Shown: positions 16,373-25,333, numbered from the stretch's first letter. The stretch is 64,000 nt of DNA from JBBSAT01 sp046351235 (GCA_046351235.1 JAXLYV010000001.1:744001-808000), one strand, 5' to 3'. Notes: generated from the sequence alone by a model not told the origin. Numbers and translations: made by a program.

Positions 16373-17218
16373 TCAGTCGAAGAGCGCCATGCAGCGCCGG
16401 GCGACGTCGCCCATGTCGCCGGCGCCCATCGAGATGCGCACCACCGTGAGCGTGTTGCCGGCGAAGCCTCGCGCGACGCGCTCGAGCTCCGGCGTGGCTT
16501 CGAGCAGCGCGAGCCACGAGCCGGGCGGCAGATCGCCCGCGAAGGTGGCGACGGACTCGAGATGGAAGGGCGGGACGCGGCAGTCGAAGAGCACGACCGG
16601 TAGCTCGCCGCGATGGTCTTCGATCGCCTCCTGCATCTCGAGGATCTCCGTCACCGGCCGAACGACGGCGCGGCCCGTGAGGGCGAGCCCGAGCTGTCGC
16701 GCTCGGCTCGGATCGCGCGTGACCGCGAGCAGCACGGGCAGCGAGTCACCCGCGCGCACGGTCTTGCCCGTCGAGACGACCATCACGCCCGAGCCCAGAT
16801 CTTCGCCCAGGTCATCGCTCGCGTTCGGCGGCGGCGTCGTGGGCGCGAGCATCTCGCGAGGGCGCGGGACGTCCACGCGCCGCACGGGCGTCGCCTTGGG
16901 GCTCGCGCTCGGAGAGACCGTGCCCGGAGGTGTACCGGAGCGGAGCGCGTGGGCCCGCAGGGTCGCGAGCATCGGCCAGAGCTCGGTCAATACGCCGTCG
17001 GCGGCATCGTCACCCAGGCGCTCGGCGATCGCTTGGGCGAGCTCCCCTCGAACGAACGCATCCAGCAAGACGGCATCGTCGGGGACCGTGAGAAGCCCCG
17101 CGCGAGAGAGCGCCGAGCCGAGAATGGCGTCCCGAACGCTGGGCGCAGCAATCGCGCCCAGCGCCTCCTCGAGTGCGCGCGCAGCAAAGCCGCGCGGGCG
17201 TCTGGACGGAGCGCTCAT
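16373..17218 (-). CDS. Receiver-like C-terminal domain protein, function unknown
   Basis: 281 residues. The N-terminal ~90 residues are helical (LSRAGLLTVPDDAVLLDAF...). A Pro/Ser-rich linker follows (about 95-140). The C-terminal ~120 residues have the alternating pattern of a response-regulator receiver: LLAVTRDPSRARQLGLAL, then VVLFDCRVPP, where the Asp sits at the phospho-acceptor position, and a final helix. The usual acidic pair at the first strand end is only TRD, and no conserved Lys is obvious, so phosphorylation is doubtful. It resembles the style of the MshEN-GAF protein at 1.6-3.3 kb. No output domain is seen. Confidence 0.55.
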   Translation of the reverse strand: MSAPSRRPRGFAARALEEALGAIAAPSVRDAILGSALSRAGLLTVPDDAVLLDAFVRGELAQAIAERLGDDAADGVLTELWPMLATLRAHALRSGTPPGTVSPSASPKATPVRRVDVPRPREMLAPTTPPPNASDDLGEDLGSGVMVVSTGKTVRAGDSLPVLLAVTRDPSRARQLGLALTGRAVVRPVTEILEMQEAIEDHRGELPVVLFDCRVPPFHLESVATFAGDLPPGSWLALLEATPELERVARGFAGNTLTVVRISMGAGDMGDVARRCMALFD

Positions 17219-17239
17219 CGTTCAGGCCTGACCGTAAGA

Positions 17240-18214
17240 ATGTACCGGTCGAACGAGGGAGCCGTCAAAGCCGCGGTTTGGCTACAATGGCGCACCTTGC
17301 TGGTCTTGGGCATCGACGAGAACGGGCTCGGGCCGCGCCTCGGGCCGCTCGTCGCGACCGGCGTCGTGCTCGAAGTGGCCGCGTACGACGCGCGTGCGCT
17401 CGCGCGGCGCGGGGCCCGCGCAGGGATCGGGGACAGCAAGGCGACGGCCGGATTCGGGCGGATGGCGGCCGCCGAGAGCGTCTCGCTCGCGCTCGCCGAG
17501 CGTGCGATCTCTCGCGTTCCGGAGACGGTCGACGAGCTGCTGGCGGCGATCGCGGTCGACGGCGCCGAGGCCCTGCGCGCGCCGTGCCCCGCCTCGACCG
17601 CTGCGCAGTGCTGGTCCGAGGTCCTGCCGCTGCCGGTGTTCGGCGGAGACGTCGCCGAGGGGCGCAAGGCGCTCGCGAAGCTCGCTCGCGCGGGCGTCGA
17701 GGTGCGCCGTGCGCGATCGGCGATCGCCTGTGCTCGCGCCTTCAACGAGGGCGTGGATCGTTGGGGGAGCAAGCTCCGTGTCGATCTCGCGCTCTTCGAG
17801 AGCCTCATGCGCGATGCGCGCGCGTCCCTCGCCACCGACCTCCACGTGATCTGCGGCATGGTCGGCGGCGTCCGGAAGTACCGCGAGCACTTCACCAGCA
17901 TGAGTGTCGAGCGCCTCGAGACCCTCGAAGAATCTCGCCACGCCTGTCGGTACCGCGTGGCCGAGCTCGGCGAGGTCCACTTCGAGGTCGACTCGGATGC
18001 GGGCCATCTCCCCGTCGCGCTCGCGTCGATGCTCGGCAAGTACGTGCGCGAGCTCGGAATGCACCGGCAGAACGCCTTCTACCGGCGACACGATCCGGGC
18101 CTGCCGGACGTGAGCGGCTATCACGACCCCGTCACCGGAGAGTTCGTGCAGGCCACGCGTGGCCTCCGCCGGAAGCTGGGGATCGAGGATCGGTGCTTCG
18201 AGCGGGAGAGCTGA
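17240..18214 (+). CDS. RNase HII/HIII-like protein with an altered active site
   Basis: 324 residues from ATG 17240; a TTG at 17297, right before the conserved start LLVLGIDENG, is an alternative. RNase HII landmarks: GIDENGLGPRLGPLVA (Asp-Glu catalytic pair), SKATAG (conserved Lys), and DSDAGHLPVALASMLGKYVREL (the fourth acidic residue and the ASxLxK helix). The third catalytic Asp, normally in a VDG turn, aligns with Cys in VICGMVGG. If the alignment is right, hydrolysis of RNA-DNA hybrids would be weakened or absent. It is longer than bacterial RnhB (about 200 aa), with an insertion in the middle. Divergent from the receiver-like gene. Confidence 0.6.
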   Translation: MYRSNEGAVKAAVWLQWRTLLVLGIDENGLGPRLGPLVATGVVLEVAAYDARALARRGARAGIGDSKATAGFGRMAAAESVSLALAERAISRVPETVDELLAAIAVDGAEALRAPCPASTAAQCWSEVLPLPVFGGDVAEGRKALAKLARAGVEVRRARSAIACARAFNEGVDRWGSKLRVDLALFESLMRDARASLATDLHVICGMVGGVRKYREHFTSMSVERLETLEESRHACRYRVAELGEVHFEVDSDAGHLPVALASMLGKYVRELGMHRQNAFYRRHDPGLPDVSGYHDPVTGEFVQATRGLRRKLGIEDRCFERES

Positions 18215-18275
18215 CGAGGCGCACGGGGCGTAGCTCCGTGAGATTCCAGGGGATCGCCGGCTTGCGCCGCAAGCC

Positions 18276-18290
18276 GAGAATCATTATCAC
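18276..18290 (+). promoter_or_regulatory. Fur box directly upstream of feoA
   Basis: The sequence CGAGAATCATTATCA matches the 7-1-7 Fur consensus TGATAATNATTATCA at 12 of the 14 defined positions. It ends one base before the feoA start codon, so bound Fur would block the ribosome binding region or transcription start as well as the promoter. This fits iron-dependent repression of ferrous iron uptake. Confidence 0.8.
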
Positions 18291-18527
18291 ATGCCGGTGA
18301 CCACCTTGGCCGACCTGGGCGTCGACGCCTCGGCGCGGGTTGCCCGCGTGGAGGGGGCCCCGGCGCTCCGACGCCGCCTGCTCGAGATGGGCGTGCTGCC
18401 GGGCACGGTCCTGCGCGTGGTGCGCGTGGCACCGCTGGGAGATCCGCTCGTTGTCCGCCTGCGTGGCTACGAGCTCTCGCTGCGGCACGACGATGCGAGG
18501 GCGGTCGCGGTGGAGAAGCTCGCGTGA
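18291..18527 (+). CDS. feoA: Ferrous iron transport protein A
   Basis: 78 residues, the usual size of the SH3-like FeoA cytosolic partner of FeoB. It has the conserved LADLGVDASARVARVEG start, LRRRLLEMGVLPGTVLRVVR and the closing GYELSLRHDDARAVAVE. ATG 18291 and GTG 18297 are both possible starts. Neither has a clear Shine-Dalgarno because the Fur box occupies that place; a very short leader or leaderless message is possible. The stop overlaps the feoB GTG start (GTGA), so the pair is coupled. Confidence 0.93.
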   Translation: MPVTTLADLGVDASARVARVEGAPALRRRLLEMGVLPGTVLRVVRVAPLGDPLVVRLRGYELSLRHDDARAVAVEKLA

Positions 18528-20695
18528 CGCACACCGTGCTGCTCGCGGGCAACCCGAACTGCGGCAAGACGACGCTCTTCAACGGCCTGACGGGCTCGCG
18601 CGCCCGCACCGGCAACTACCCGGGCGTCACGGTCGAGCGGCGCGCCGCCGCCCTCTCGCTCCCGGGAGGCGGCAAGACCGAGCTCGTCGACCTACCGGGC
18701 ACGTACTCGCTCACGGCCCGCTCGGCCGAAGAACAAGTCGCGGTGGACGCGCTCCTGCCGCCCGCGGGGGATCCCCCCGATGCGGTGGTCGTCGTGGTGG
18801 ACGCGACGATGCTCGCGCGGCAGCTCTACCTGGCGCTCGCGGTCCTCGAGACAGGCCTCCCCGTGGTGGTCGCGCTCAACCTCATGGACGAGGCGCGCGC
18901 GCTCGGGCTCGCGATCGACGTGGCCGCGCTCTCGCGCGAGCTCGGCGTGGAGGTCGTCCCGATCGTCGCGCGCACGAGCGAAGGGAAGGGGGAGCTCCTC
19001 GCCGCGATCGAGCGCGCCACGAAGGCCGTTTCCGCCGCCCCTCGCCCGCTCGCGCTCCCCGAAGTGGCGGAGCGCGCGCTCGCGCCGGTCGTCGAGGCCG
19101 TGCGCGCCACCGGCCGAAAGGACCGCGACGAGGCGTGGCATCGGGCCCGCGCGCTCTGGGCGGTGCTCTCGCTCGGCGGCGACGAGCTCGCGGGGATCGA
19201 CCCCGCCGTCCGGAGCGCGGTCGAGAAGGCCTACGCGGCCGACGCGGATCTCGACGAGACGATCATCGCGGCGCGCTACGCGCGCATCGATGCGGTCGTC
19301 GAGGCTGCCGCGCCCAGCGCGAGCGGCCACGACGCGCACCGCCGAACCGGCACCGAGCGCCTCGACCGTTGGCTGACGCATCCCGTCTGGGGCGCGCTCG
19401 CCTTCGCGATCGTGATGGCCGTGCTCTTCCAGGCTCTGTTCACGTGGTCGGAGCCGCTCGTGGGCGGGATCGAGGCGCTCGTCGCGCTGGCGCAGTCGTT
19501 CGCGCGCAGCCTGCTGCCCGAAGGCCCGCTCGCGGACCTGGTGGCCGACGGCGTCATCGCGGGCGTGGGCAACGTGATCGTCTTCGTGCCGCAGATCGCG
19601 CTGCTCTCGCTCTTTCTCGCGCTGCTCGAGGACTCGGGTTACCTCGCGCGCGTCGCGTTCGTGATCGACCGCCTGATGCGCGGCGTCGGGCTGCACGGGC
19701 GCGCCTTCGTGCCGCTCCTCAGCGGTTTCGCGTGCGCCGTGCCCGCCGTGATGGCGACGCGCACGATCGAGTCACGGCGTGATCGCCTGGTGACGATGCT
19801 CGCGCTGCCGCTCATGTCCTGTAGCGCGCGGCTTCCGGTCTACGCGCTCGTGACGGCGGTGGCGTTCCCGTTCGATCGACGCATCGGCGGCGTTCTCTCG
19901 GTCGGCGCGGTCGCGCTCTTCGCGATGTACGTGCTCTCGGTCGTCGCCACGCTGGGGGCGGCCGCCGTGATGCGGCGCACCGTGCTGAAGGGCGAGACCC
20001 CGGCGCTCGTCCTCGAGCTGCCTCCCTACCGCATGCCCGTGGCGCGCAACGTCGCGCTCACGATCTGGCAGCGCACGAGCGCCTTCGTGGTGAACGCCGG
20101 GACGATCATCCTCGCCATCAGCGTCGTGCTCTGGGCGCTGCTCGCGTTCCCGCGCGATGCGGCGATCGACGCGCGCTACGACGCCGAGCTCGCCGCGCTG
20201 CCGGCCGACCTGGACGCGGGCGCACGGGAAGAGCGTTCGCTCGAGATCGAGCACGAGCGCAGCGAGGAACAGCTCTCCGCGTCGTTCGGCGGTCGCCTCG
20301 GGCGCGTGATCGAGCCCGCCATCGCGCCCCTCGGATTCGACTGGAAGATCGGCGTGGGCCTCGTCGCGTCGTTCGCGGCCCGCGAGGTGCTCGTGAGCAC
20401 GCTCGGCCAGGTGTACGGGGTCGGGGCCGAGGCCGACGAGAGCTCCTCGACGCTCCACGACCGCCTGCGCGCCGCGCGTCGCCCCGATGGAACGCCCGTC
20501 TTCACGCCGCTCACGGGCATCGCGCTGATGGTCTTCTTCGTGCTCGCCGCGCAGTGCATGAGCACGCTCGCCGTCATCCGCCGCGAGGCCGGGGGGTGGA
20601 AGTGGGCGATCTTCGTGCTCGTGTACATGAACGTGCTCGCCTACGTCGTGACGCTGATCGTCTATCAGGGCGGCCGCGCGCTCGGCTGGGCTTGA
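18524..20695 (+). CDS. feoB: Ferrous iron transport GTPase-permease
   Basis: 723 residues with a GTG start overlapping the feoA stop. The N-terminal G domain has G1 GNPNCGKTT (residues 8-16), the NYPGVTVE switch, G3 DLPGTYSL and G4 NLMDEA. After a helical spacer comes the membrane part with the paired Gate motifs (around VPQIALLSLFLALLEDSGYL and FACAVPAVMATRTI, then LPLMSCSARLPVYALV). It imports Fe2+ across the inner membrane under low-iron or low-oxygen conditions. No feoC follows; the next gene is an unrelated epimerase 34 bases on. Confidence 0.96.
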   Translation: MTHTVLLAGNPNCGKTTLFNGLTGSRARTGNYPGVTVERRAAALSLPGGGKTELVDLPGTYSLTARSAEEQVAVDALLPPAGDPPDAVVVVVDATMLARQLYLALAVLETGLPVVVALNLMDEARALGLAIDVAALSRELGVEVVPIVARTSEGKGELLAAIERATKAVSAAPRPLALPEVAERALAPVVEAVRATGRKDRDEAWHRARALWAVLSLGGDELAGIDPAVRSAVEKAYAADADLDETIIAARYARIDAVVEAAAPSASGHDAHRRTGTERLDRWLTHPVWGALAFAIVMAVLFQALFTWSEPLVGGIEALVALAQSFARSLLPEGPLADLVADGVIAGVGNVIVFVPQIALLSLFLALLEDSGYLARVAFVIDRLMRGVGLHGRAFVPLLSGFACAVPAVMATRTIESRRDRLVTMLALPLMSCSARLPVYALVTAVAFPFDRRIGGVLSVGAVALFAMYVLSVVATLGAAAVMRRTVLKGETPALVLELPPYRMPVARNVALTIWQRTSAFVVNAGTIILAISVVLWALLAFPRDAAIDARYDAELAALPADLDAGAREERSLEIEHERSEEQLSASFGGRLGRVIEPAIAPLGFDWKIGVGLVASFAAREVLVSTLGQVYGVGAEADESSSTLHDRLRAARRPDGTPVFTPLTGIALMVFFVLAAQCMSTLAVIRREAGGWKWAIFVLVYMNVLAYVVTLIVYQGGRALGWA

Positions 20696-20729
20696 GCGCG
20701 GGCACTCCGGGCGCGCATCATCGCGGGCG

Positions 20730-21722
20730 ATGAAGAACGTGCTCGTCACCGGAGGCTGCGGCTTCCTCGGTCGGTGGATCACGGCGCAGCTCCTCGAGGA
20801 GGGCGCGCGTGTGCGCATCCTCGCCGCGCCGGGCGAGACGCGCGCGAACGTCGCGGGCCTCGACGTCGAGATCCTCGAGGGCGACGTGCGCGACGTGGAG
20901 GCGATGAAGCGGGCGGTCGCGGGCACCGACACGGTGTTCCACGCGGCCGCCATCTACAGCGACTGGGCCCCGGATCCCACGCGCATGTACGACGTGAACC
21001 TCCGCGGCACCTTCCACGTGCTCGAGGCCGCACGGCGCGCCGGCGTGGAGCGCGTGATCTACACGGCGAGCATCGTCTCGCTCGGCCGCGCCCGGCACGT
21101 GGGCGTCGCGAACGAGACGACGCCCTACGAGTGCTGGGATCTCGATTTCCCCTACAGCCGCAGCAAGCTCCACTCGCGCGAGCTCGCCGAGTCGTTCGCG
21201 GCGTGGGGGCTCGACGTGCGCGTCGTGTGCCCCGGGATCGTGCTCGGCCCGAACGACATCCGCCCGACCCCGAGCGGCGGGCTCATCCTGGGGTCGCTCA
21301 AGACGCCGGGCCCGGCCGTGATCTTCGACGGCGGCGCGAGCTACGTCGACGTGCGCGATGCCGCACGCGTGCACCTGCTCGCCGCCACGCGCGGCAAGCG
21401 CGGCGAGCGCTACATCGCGAGCGCACACAACCTCTCGAACGCGCAGCTCGTCGACGCGATCGACCGCGTCACCGAGCGCAAGCGCGCGCGCGTGAAGATC
21501 CCCGTCCGCGTGGCGCGCGGCATCGCGCGCGCGATGGAGCTGCAGGCCGCGCGCACCGGGACGCCGCCGCTCCTCTCGCGCGACTTCTTCGAGTACAGCC
21601 TGGTCCCGTCGTACTACGACAACGCCAAGTCCAAGCTCGAGCTCGGCGCGAGCTACCGCCCGCTCGACGAGACCCTGCGCGACGCGGTCGCCTGGTTCCG
21701 CAAGCGCGGGATGCTCGGCTGA
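20730..21722 (+). CDS. NAD-dependent sugar epimerase/dehydratase (HpnA-like)
   Basis: 330 residues. An extended SDR with TGGCGFLGRW near residues 7-16 for NAD binding, TASIVSLGRA as the catalytic-Ser strand, and a Tyr-Lys pair in DFPYSRSKLHSRE. The segments DVRVVCPGIVLGPNDIRPTP and VDVRDAARVHLLA resemble hopanoid-associated sugar epimerases (HpnA) and dihydroflavonol reductase-like SDRs. No hopanoid genes are nearby, so the substrate is open. It is the last plus-strand gene before a minus-strand accessory cluster. Confidence 0.8.
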   Translation: MKNVLVTGGCGFLGRWITAQLLEEGARVRILAAPGETRANVAGLDVEILEGDVRDVEAMKRAVAGTDTVFHAAAIYSDWAPDPTRMYDVNLRGTFHVLEAARRAGVERVIYTASIVSLGRARHVGVANETTPYECWDLDFPYSRSKLHSRELAESFAAWGLDVRVVCPGIVLGPNDIRPTPSGGLILGSLKTPGPAVIFDGGASYVDVRDAARVHLLAATRGKRGERYIASAHNLSNAQLVDAIDRVTERKRARVKIPVRVARGIARAMELQAARTGTPPLLSRDFFEYSLVPSYYDNAKSKLELGASYRPLDETLRDAVAWFRKRGMLG

Positions 21723-21769
21723 GGGACCCCGGGAGCCGCTCGCGATCCCTGGCGACGTGCCCGCGCGAC

Positions 21770-23077
21770 TCAGCTTCCTGACGAGGGGCCTGGGAAGGAA
21801 GTTCGGACGACACGCCCTTCGATCACCGCTACGCGATGTCCGGGCGGCAGCTCTCGAGGCTGCGTCTGCGTCATGGCGCTCCCCATCGCCGCGCCGGCCC
21901 CAGTCGCGTTCGTCCAACACCAGACCTCACCGTCGCGCCGGATGATGCAGCCACTCGTGTCGTCGAGGTCGACGGCCACGACCGACTGCGCCATTCGTCG
22001 AGGGGAGAGGATCTCGTCCTCGTACGCGCCCCAGCAAACGAGGTCTCCGTCGGCCTCGAGCGCGCACGCGAGGTCTCCGCCGACCGCCACTGCCTCGGCG
22101 TCCTCGACGCCACTCACCCGCAGCGGCGTGGGACGCCGGCAGCTCGCAGGACCAAACAGCCCGGCTGGGTCGAGAGCGGAGGGATATCGTATTTCCTGCA
22201 TGCATGCCGCGAGCGCACGCGAGTCTTCGAGCGCGATGACCCCCCAGCACCAGACCGCGCCTCGAGAGACGGCGCACGTGCTCGAGTAGTCGACGTCGAC
22301 GAGGTCGACGTCGCGGATCGGCACGTGGACGATGCCGTCGATCACCTCGCCGTCGCTCGTCTCGCCGAGCAGATTCGTCCCCCAGCATCTGACTTCGCCG
22401 CGGGAGCCGTTCGGCGCGCCCTCGCCGAGCACGACGCAGGTGTGACCATGAGAGGAAATCGAGGTGGCCCCGCTAGCGCCGACGACATGGATGAGCCGTG
22501 GTACGTGATGGCAGAGCCCGCCCACGTCCGTCAGTGGTTGACCCGATGACCAAGGCTCGCCGCGCTCCAACGGCACCTGCCCGGTCGCCGGCGTCGCGCT
22601 CGCCAAGCTGCTCTCCCAGCACCACACCTCGCCGTCGATGGCGAGCTCGCACCAACCTCTGCCATCCACGACGGAGCACGGAGGGAGGTCCAGCGCAAAC
22701 ATCGGTCCGAGCGATGTGGGCTCGCATGCCCTGCAGTTGACGACGTTCGTCTGGCCCGTGCAGACCGCAGTGCCTTGGCGCGAGCATGCGCAAGTGCCAT
22801 GGCCGCTCGCGGACGAGGAGCGGTAGGGGCCTCCAGGCAGGCGTGCTGGGTCGCGACTGCCCTCTGCGTCCGTGCGCGCGCCGAGCGGCTCGTGCCAACA
22901 CCAGACCTCCCCGTCCACCTGCACGCAAACGCGATCGATGTTGTCGTCGACGGATATGCGCCAGTCGGTGGCGGCCCCCGTCGATCGTTGGCTCGCAGCC
23001 ATGGTCGCGCCACAGCCCGCTAGGTACGCGCCGTGGAAGAACAGCTGCGCGTGCCGTTTCCACCTGTCACGTGCCAT
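21770..23077 (-). CDS. RCC1-like repeat lipoprotein
   Basis: 435 residues from the ATG giving MARDRWKRHAQLFF; the lipobox LAGC is near residues 19-22. The body has repeated blades built around C-x-DGEVWCW (residues about 48-60, 140-150, and later HTCVVL...GEVRCWG, STCAVS...AVWCWG, LACAL...DLVCWG, SGCIIRRDGEVWCW). This is the RCC1/BLIP-II beta-propeller pattern common in large sets of myxobacterial surface lipoproteins. It starts inside the end of the metallopeptidase gene (11-bp overlap), so the two are probably co-expressed. Base composition is less GC-rich than neighbours. The ligand is unknown. Confidence 0.75.
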   Translation of the reverse strand: MARDRWKRHAQLFFHGAYLAGCGATMAASQRSTGAATDWRISVDDNIDRVCVQVDGEVWCWHEPLGARTDAEGSRDPARLPGGPYRSSSASGHGTCACSRQGTAVCTGQTNVVNCRACEPTSLGPMFALDLPPCSVVDGRGWCELAIDGEVWCWESSLASATPATGQVPLERGEPWSSGQPLTDVGGLCHHVPRLIHVVGASGATSISSHGHTCVVLGEGAPNGSRGEVRCWGTNLLGETSDGEVIDGIVHVPIRDVDLVDVDYSSTCAVSRGAVWCWGVIALEDSRALAACMQEIRYPSALDPAGLFGPASCRRPTPLRVSGVEDAEAVAVGGDLACALEADGDLVCWGAYEDEILSPRRMAQSVVAVDLDDTSGCIIRRDGEVWCWTNATGAGAAMGSAMTQTQPRELPPGHRVAVIEGRVVRTSFPGPSSGS

Positions 23078-24890
23078 ACATCGAGCACCGGAAGCGGTTC
23101 GCCGCGGCGACCCCTGGAGGCTCAGTGGGACACTGTCTTGGCGTGCCGGTTGCATCGGGTAGCGGGTGCATCTCCGCCAGATCCACGATGAGCCGCTCGT
23201 AGTTGCCAGCCGTGTCGAACTCGCGCCCCATGTCGAGCACATCCGGCACCGCGAAGTGAATCGCCTCATGCGCGAGAACGACGGCGCGCTGCGAGTCGTC
23301 CAACGCGAGCCACGGGTCGAGAATTGCGATCCAGTGTTCTTCGGGCGGCGCGGGGTGAGTCGGCGAGTAGTCGAGCAACGTGAGGCCGCGCGGCGCGAAC
23401 CCGTACTGACTCCTCACGGTCGCGAAGGCCCCGGCAAACGGGTCCGAAGGATTCCACCACGGGCTGTCGGAGCGCATGGTGTCCACGAATTGGATCCGAT
23501 TCCCCGAGCCCGGACCGATGGGAAGCGCTGCCAGCGTGGTGGCCGCGGTCTCGAGGCGGCCCGCGACGGCCTCGACGTCGTCGCGTGTGGGCATCCAAGC
23601 TGTTCCTGGGCCAACGTCAGTGCTGAACGCGAACATGCAGCGAACGTATTCGATGCCCGCGACGCCCGAGCCGAACACTGGGTTCGGGCCGGCCAGCCCC
23701 CTCAGCCGTGCAGCACTGCGTCGCAGCGCTGTCAACGCCCTCTCTCGAGCCGCGGCGAGCTCGGTCACGTAGCTCGGGGCCGGGCCGAGGGGCGGAGTCG
23801 GTCCGCAAGGGACGCCTCGAACAAAGCACCGGGGCACGGTCCGGAAACGGGAATCAAACCCGCGGATCCCGCCACGCCCGAGGAGCTGTAGCCACCTCAA
23901 GACTTCCGGTCGCGGTCGAGGGGTTCCGGAGGGAAGCGGGATCACGTCCACACATCCTGGATTGAAGGGCGTTCCGAAGGGCACGCTTACGACTCCAGCC
24001 CGCGGCGGCGGCGGGGGCGTGTCCGGAAGGTTGTCCCCCGGCTCGCGACAAGTCATCACGGTGACTGTCCCAGGGCTGCTCTGCGTGATCAGAGCCTGCA
24101 TCGCCGCGGAGCTGCCCCCGGGATACCTATCCAGGATGTCGAGTGCCAGCTGCGCTCCCCAACGCAGCGGCTCCGCGACTCCGTGGAAGTCCCGTGTCAT
24201 TCCAAGGAGTACGGCGCGTAGTCGGGCGTATGCTTCTCCGTTGATTGTCGCGTCGGGGTTCACCGGGCTATGTAGGTACGAAATCGCAGTGTCGCCGTCG
24301 ACGCCCTCAAACGATTGGCAGTCGTGCCCCGCGAACGAATGTCCGAACCGATCGAGCATGCACGTGCGCGCTAGCTCCAGTGCTTGATACGAGAGCGGCG
24401 TCCACTCGAACGGGCAGCTAGCGGGGAGGTTGAACGCTTCGAAGCCGGCCGGGCGCCGTCCCTGAGCCGAGCTCGGCATGGGGGCGCGGCCGCGCGACGA
24501 GGGGCCCTTCCCAAGAGGGGCGCCCTCGAGTGGTCGTGCGTCGCGATAGCTGGCGCCGTTCCGCGCCGTCGAGGCCGCGCTCCGCACCGCCCGCTCGTGC
24601 AGCGTCGCGCGCTCCTGCGCTGGCCGGCTCGGTCCGCAGCCGCATCCCGCGCCACGCTTCTGGTCCCGCGCGCCGCACGCCTTCGCCGCCGGGCCGAAGG
24701 TCGAGCAGCTGCATGACGCGGTTGGTGCCCGACCGGCCGGTGCACCGGAACCGATCCGTGCGCCGCTTCGATAGTCGGCCAGCGTGACCGCCGGTGAGCG
24801 GTGCGCGGGCGCGATTGTGCTGGCCCGCGCGGTAGGGCGCGTCGATGTCGCAGCGAGCGGCGCGATCCGTGGGCGAGGGTTGCACTTCAC
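23067..24890 (-). CDS. Putative M35-like (aspzincin) metallopeptidase with Cys-rich N-terminus
   Basis: 607 residues from GTG 24890, chosen because GGGGAGGG sits seven bases upstream and the gene then lies 32 bases after the preceding gene. Residues 1-130 are disordered, Ser/Ala/Arg-rich and contain CSCS and CGCG clusters. Residues about 145-500 are unrecognised. The C-terminus has AVVLAHEAIHF (H541-E542-H545), then GREFDTAGNYERL and AAANRFRCSMYG. This order (HExxHF, an Asp, a Tyr, a final Asn-x-F/Y helix) resembles lysine-specific/deuterolysin M35 peptidases, domains also found as effector toxins. The call is by eye. There is no signal peptide. It sits between a small beta protein and an RCC1-like lipoprotein. 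Confidence 0.6.
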   Translation of the reverse strand: MKCNPRPRIAPLAATSTRPTARASTIAPAHRSPAVTLADYRSGARIGSGAPAGRAPTASCSCSTFGPAAKACGARDQKRGAGCGCGPSRPAQERATLHERAVRSAASTARNGASYRDARPLEGAPLGKGPSSRGRAPMPSSAQGRRPAGFEAFNLPASCPFEWTPLSYQALELARTCMLDRFGHSFAGHDCQSFEGVDGDTAISYLHSPVNPDATINGEAYARLRAVLLGMTRDFHGVAEPLRWGAQLALDILDRYPGGSSAAMQALITQSSPGTVTVMTCREPGDNLPDTPPPPPRAGVVSVPFGTPFNPGCVDVIPLPSGTPRPRPEVLRWLQLLGRGGIRGFDSRFRTVPRCFVRGVPCGPTPPLGPAPSYVTELAAARERALTALRRSAARLRGLAGPNPVFGSGVAGIEYVRCMFAFSTDVGPGTAWMPTRDDVEAVAGRLETAATTLAALPIGPGSGNRIQFVDTMRSDSPWWNPSDPFAGAFATVRSQYGFAPRGLTLLDYSPTHPAPPEEHWIAILDPWLALDDSQRAVVLAHEAIHFAVPDVLDMGREFDTAGNYERLIVDLAEMHPLPDATGTPRQCPTEPPGVAAANRFRCSMYGT

Positions 24891-24897
24891 CGTTTCG

Positions 24898-24905
24898 CCC
24901 TCCCC
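24898..24905 (-). promoter_or_regulatory. Ribosome binding site deciding a GTG start
   Basis: GGGGAGGG read on the minus strand, with seven bases to GTG 24890. It fixes the start of the putative metallopeptidase gene. Later ATGs, such as 24479, would leave a 443-base gap after the upstream gene. Confidence 0.6.
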
Positions 24906-24922
24906 ATGGCCGACATAGGTCG

Positions 24923-25333
24923 TCAGTCCTTCAGCGAGATTCGGGTCTCGAACGTGCTGCTGAATGTGCCGGCGGTGGTTGCGCGTGTCGCCGTGTACGC
25001 GACCGCTACCATCCCGCCGAAGTTCGCGCTGAACGGTGTGAGGACGTAGGTTGCGTTCGTCGAGGTCGCGTTGATGGTGACCGTCGCGATGCTCTGCGAC
25101 TTGGTGTACATCTTGGCCGGATCGTCGTCCGTGCGCGCCATCGCGTAGACGTCGACCGTGATCGCGGCACCCGTGGGCACGGTCGCGTTGCGCACCAGAA
25201 CCTCGAGCGTTCCTTCGCGCCACTGGGAGACGTCGAGCTCAGCCAGGACGATGGGCCCGACGGCGCTCGAGACGGCCACGCCGCTCATGTCGTGGTCCAT
25301 CATACGCTGCACGATGATCTCGGTTCCTGACAT
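24923..25333 (-). CDS. Small all-beta protein of unknown function
   Basis: 136 residues; a GGAGG ribosome binding site lies eight bases before the ATG (MSGTEIIVQRMMDHD). Predicted to be almost entirely beta strand, with alternating hydrophobic/polar stretches (TLEVLVRNATVP, AAITVDVYAMAR, TATRATTAGTFSSTFETRIS). There is no signal peptide and no cysteine. The pattern recalls small jelly-roll or phage-particle-type proteins, but no family is recognised. It lies 32 bases upstream of the putative metallopeptidase gene and is probably its operon partner. Confidence 0.62.
   Translation of the reverse strand: MSGTEIIVQRMMDHDMSGVAVSSAVGPIVLAELDVSQWREGTLEVLVRNATVPTGAAITVDVYAMARTDDDPAKMYTKSQSIATVTINATSTNATYVLTPFSANFGGMVAVAYTATRATTAGTFSSTFETRISLKD

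Noticed and set aside
23848..23862. CGGGAATCAAACCCG resembles the T-arm of a tRNA on the minus strand
   Set aside because: No acceptor stem, D-arm or anticodon arm can be drawn around it, and it lies inside the putative metallopeptidase gene.
24418..24885. Alternative minus-strand frame starting at 24885 in the N-terminal region of the metallopeptidase gene
   Set aside because: It has no ribosome binding site as good as that of GTG 24890 and ends before the conserved domain.
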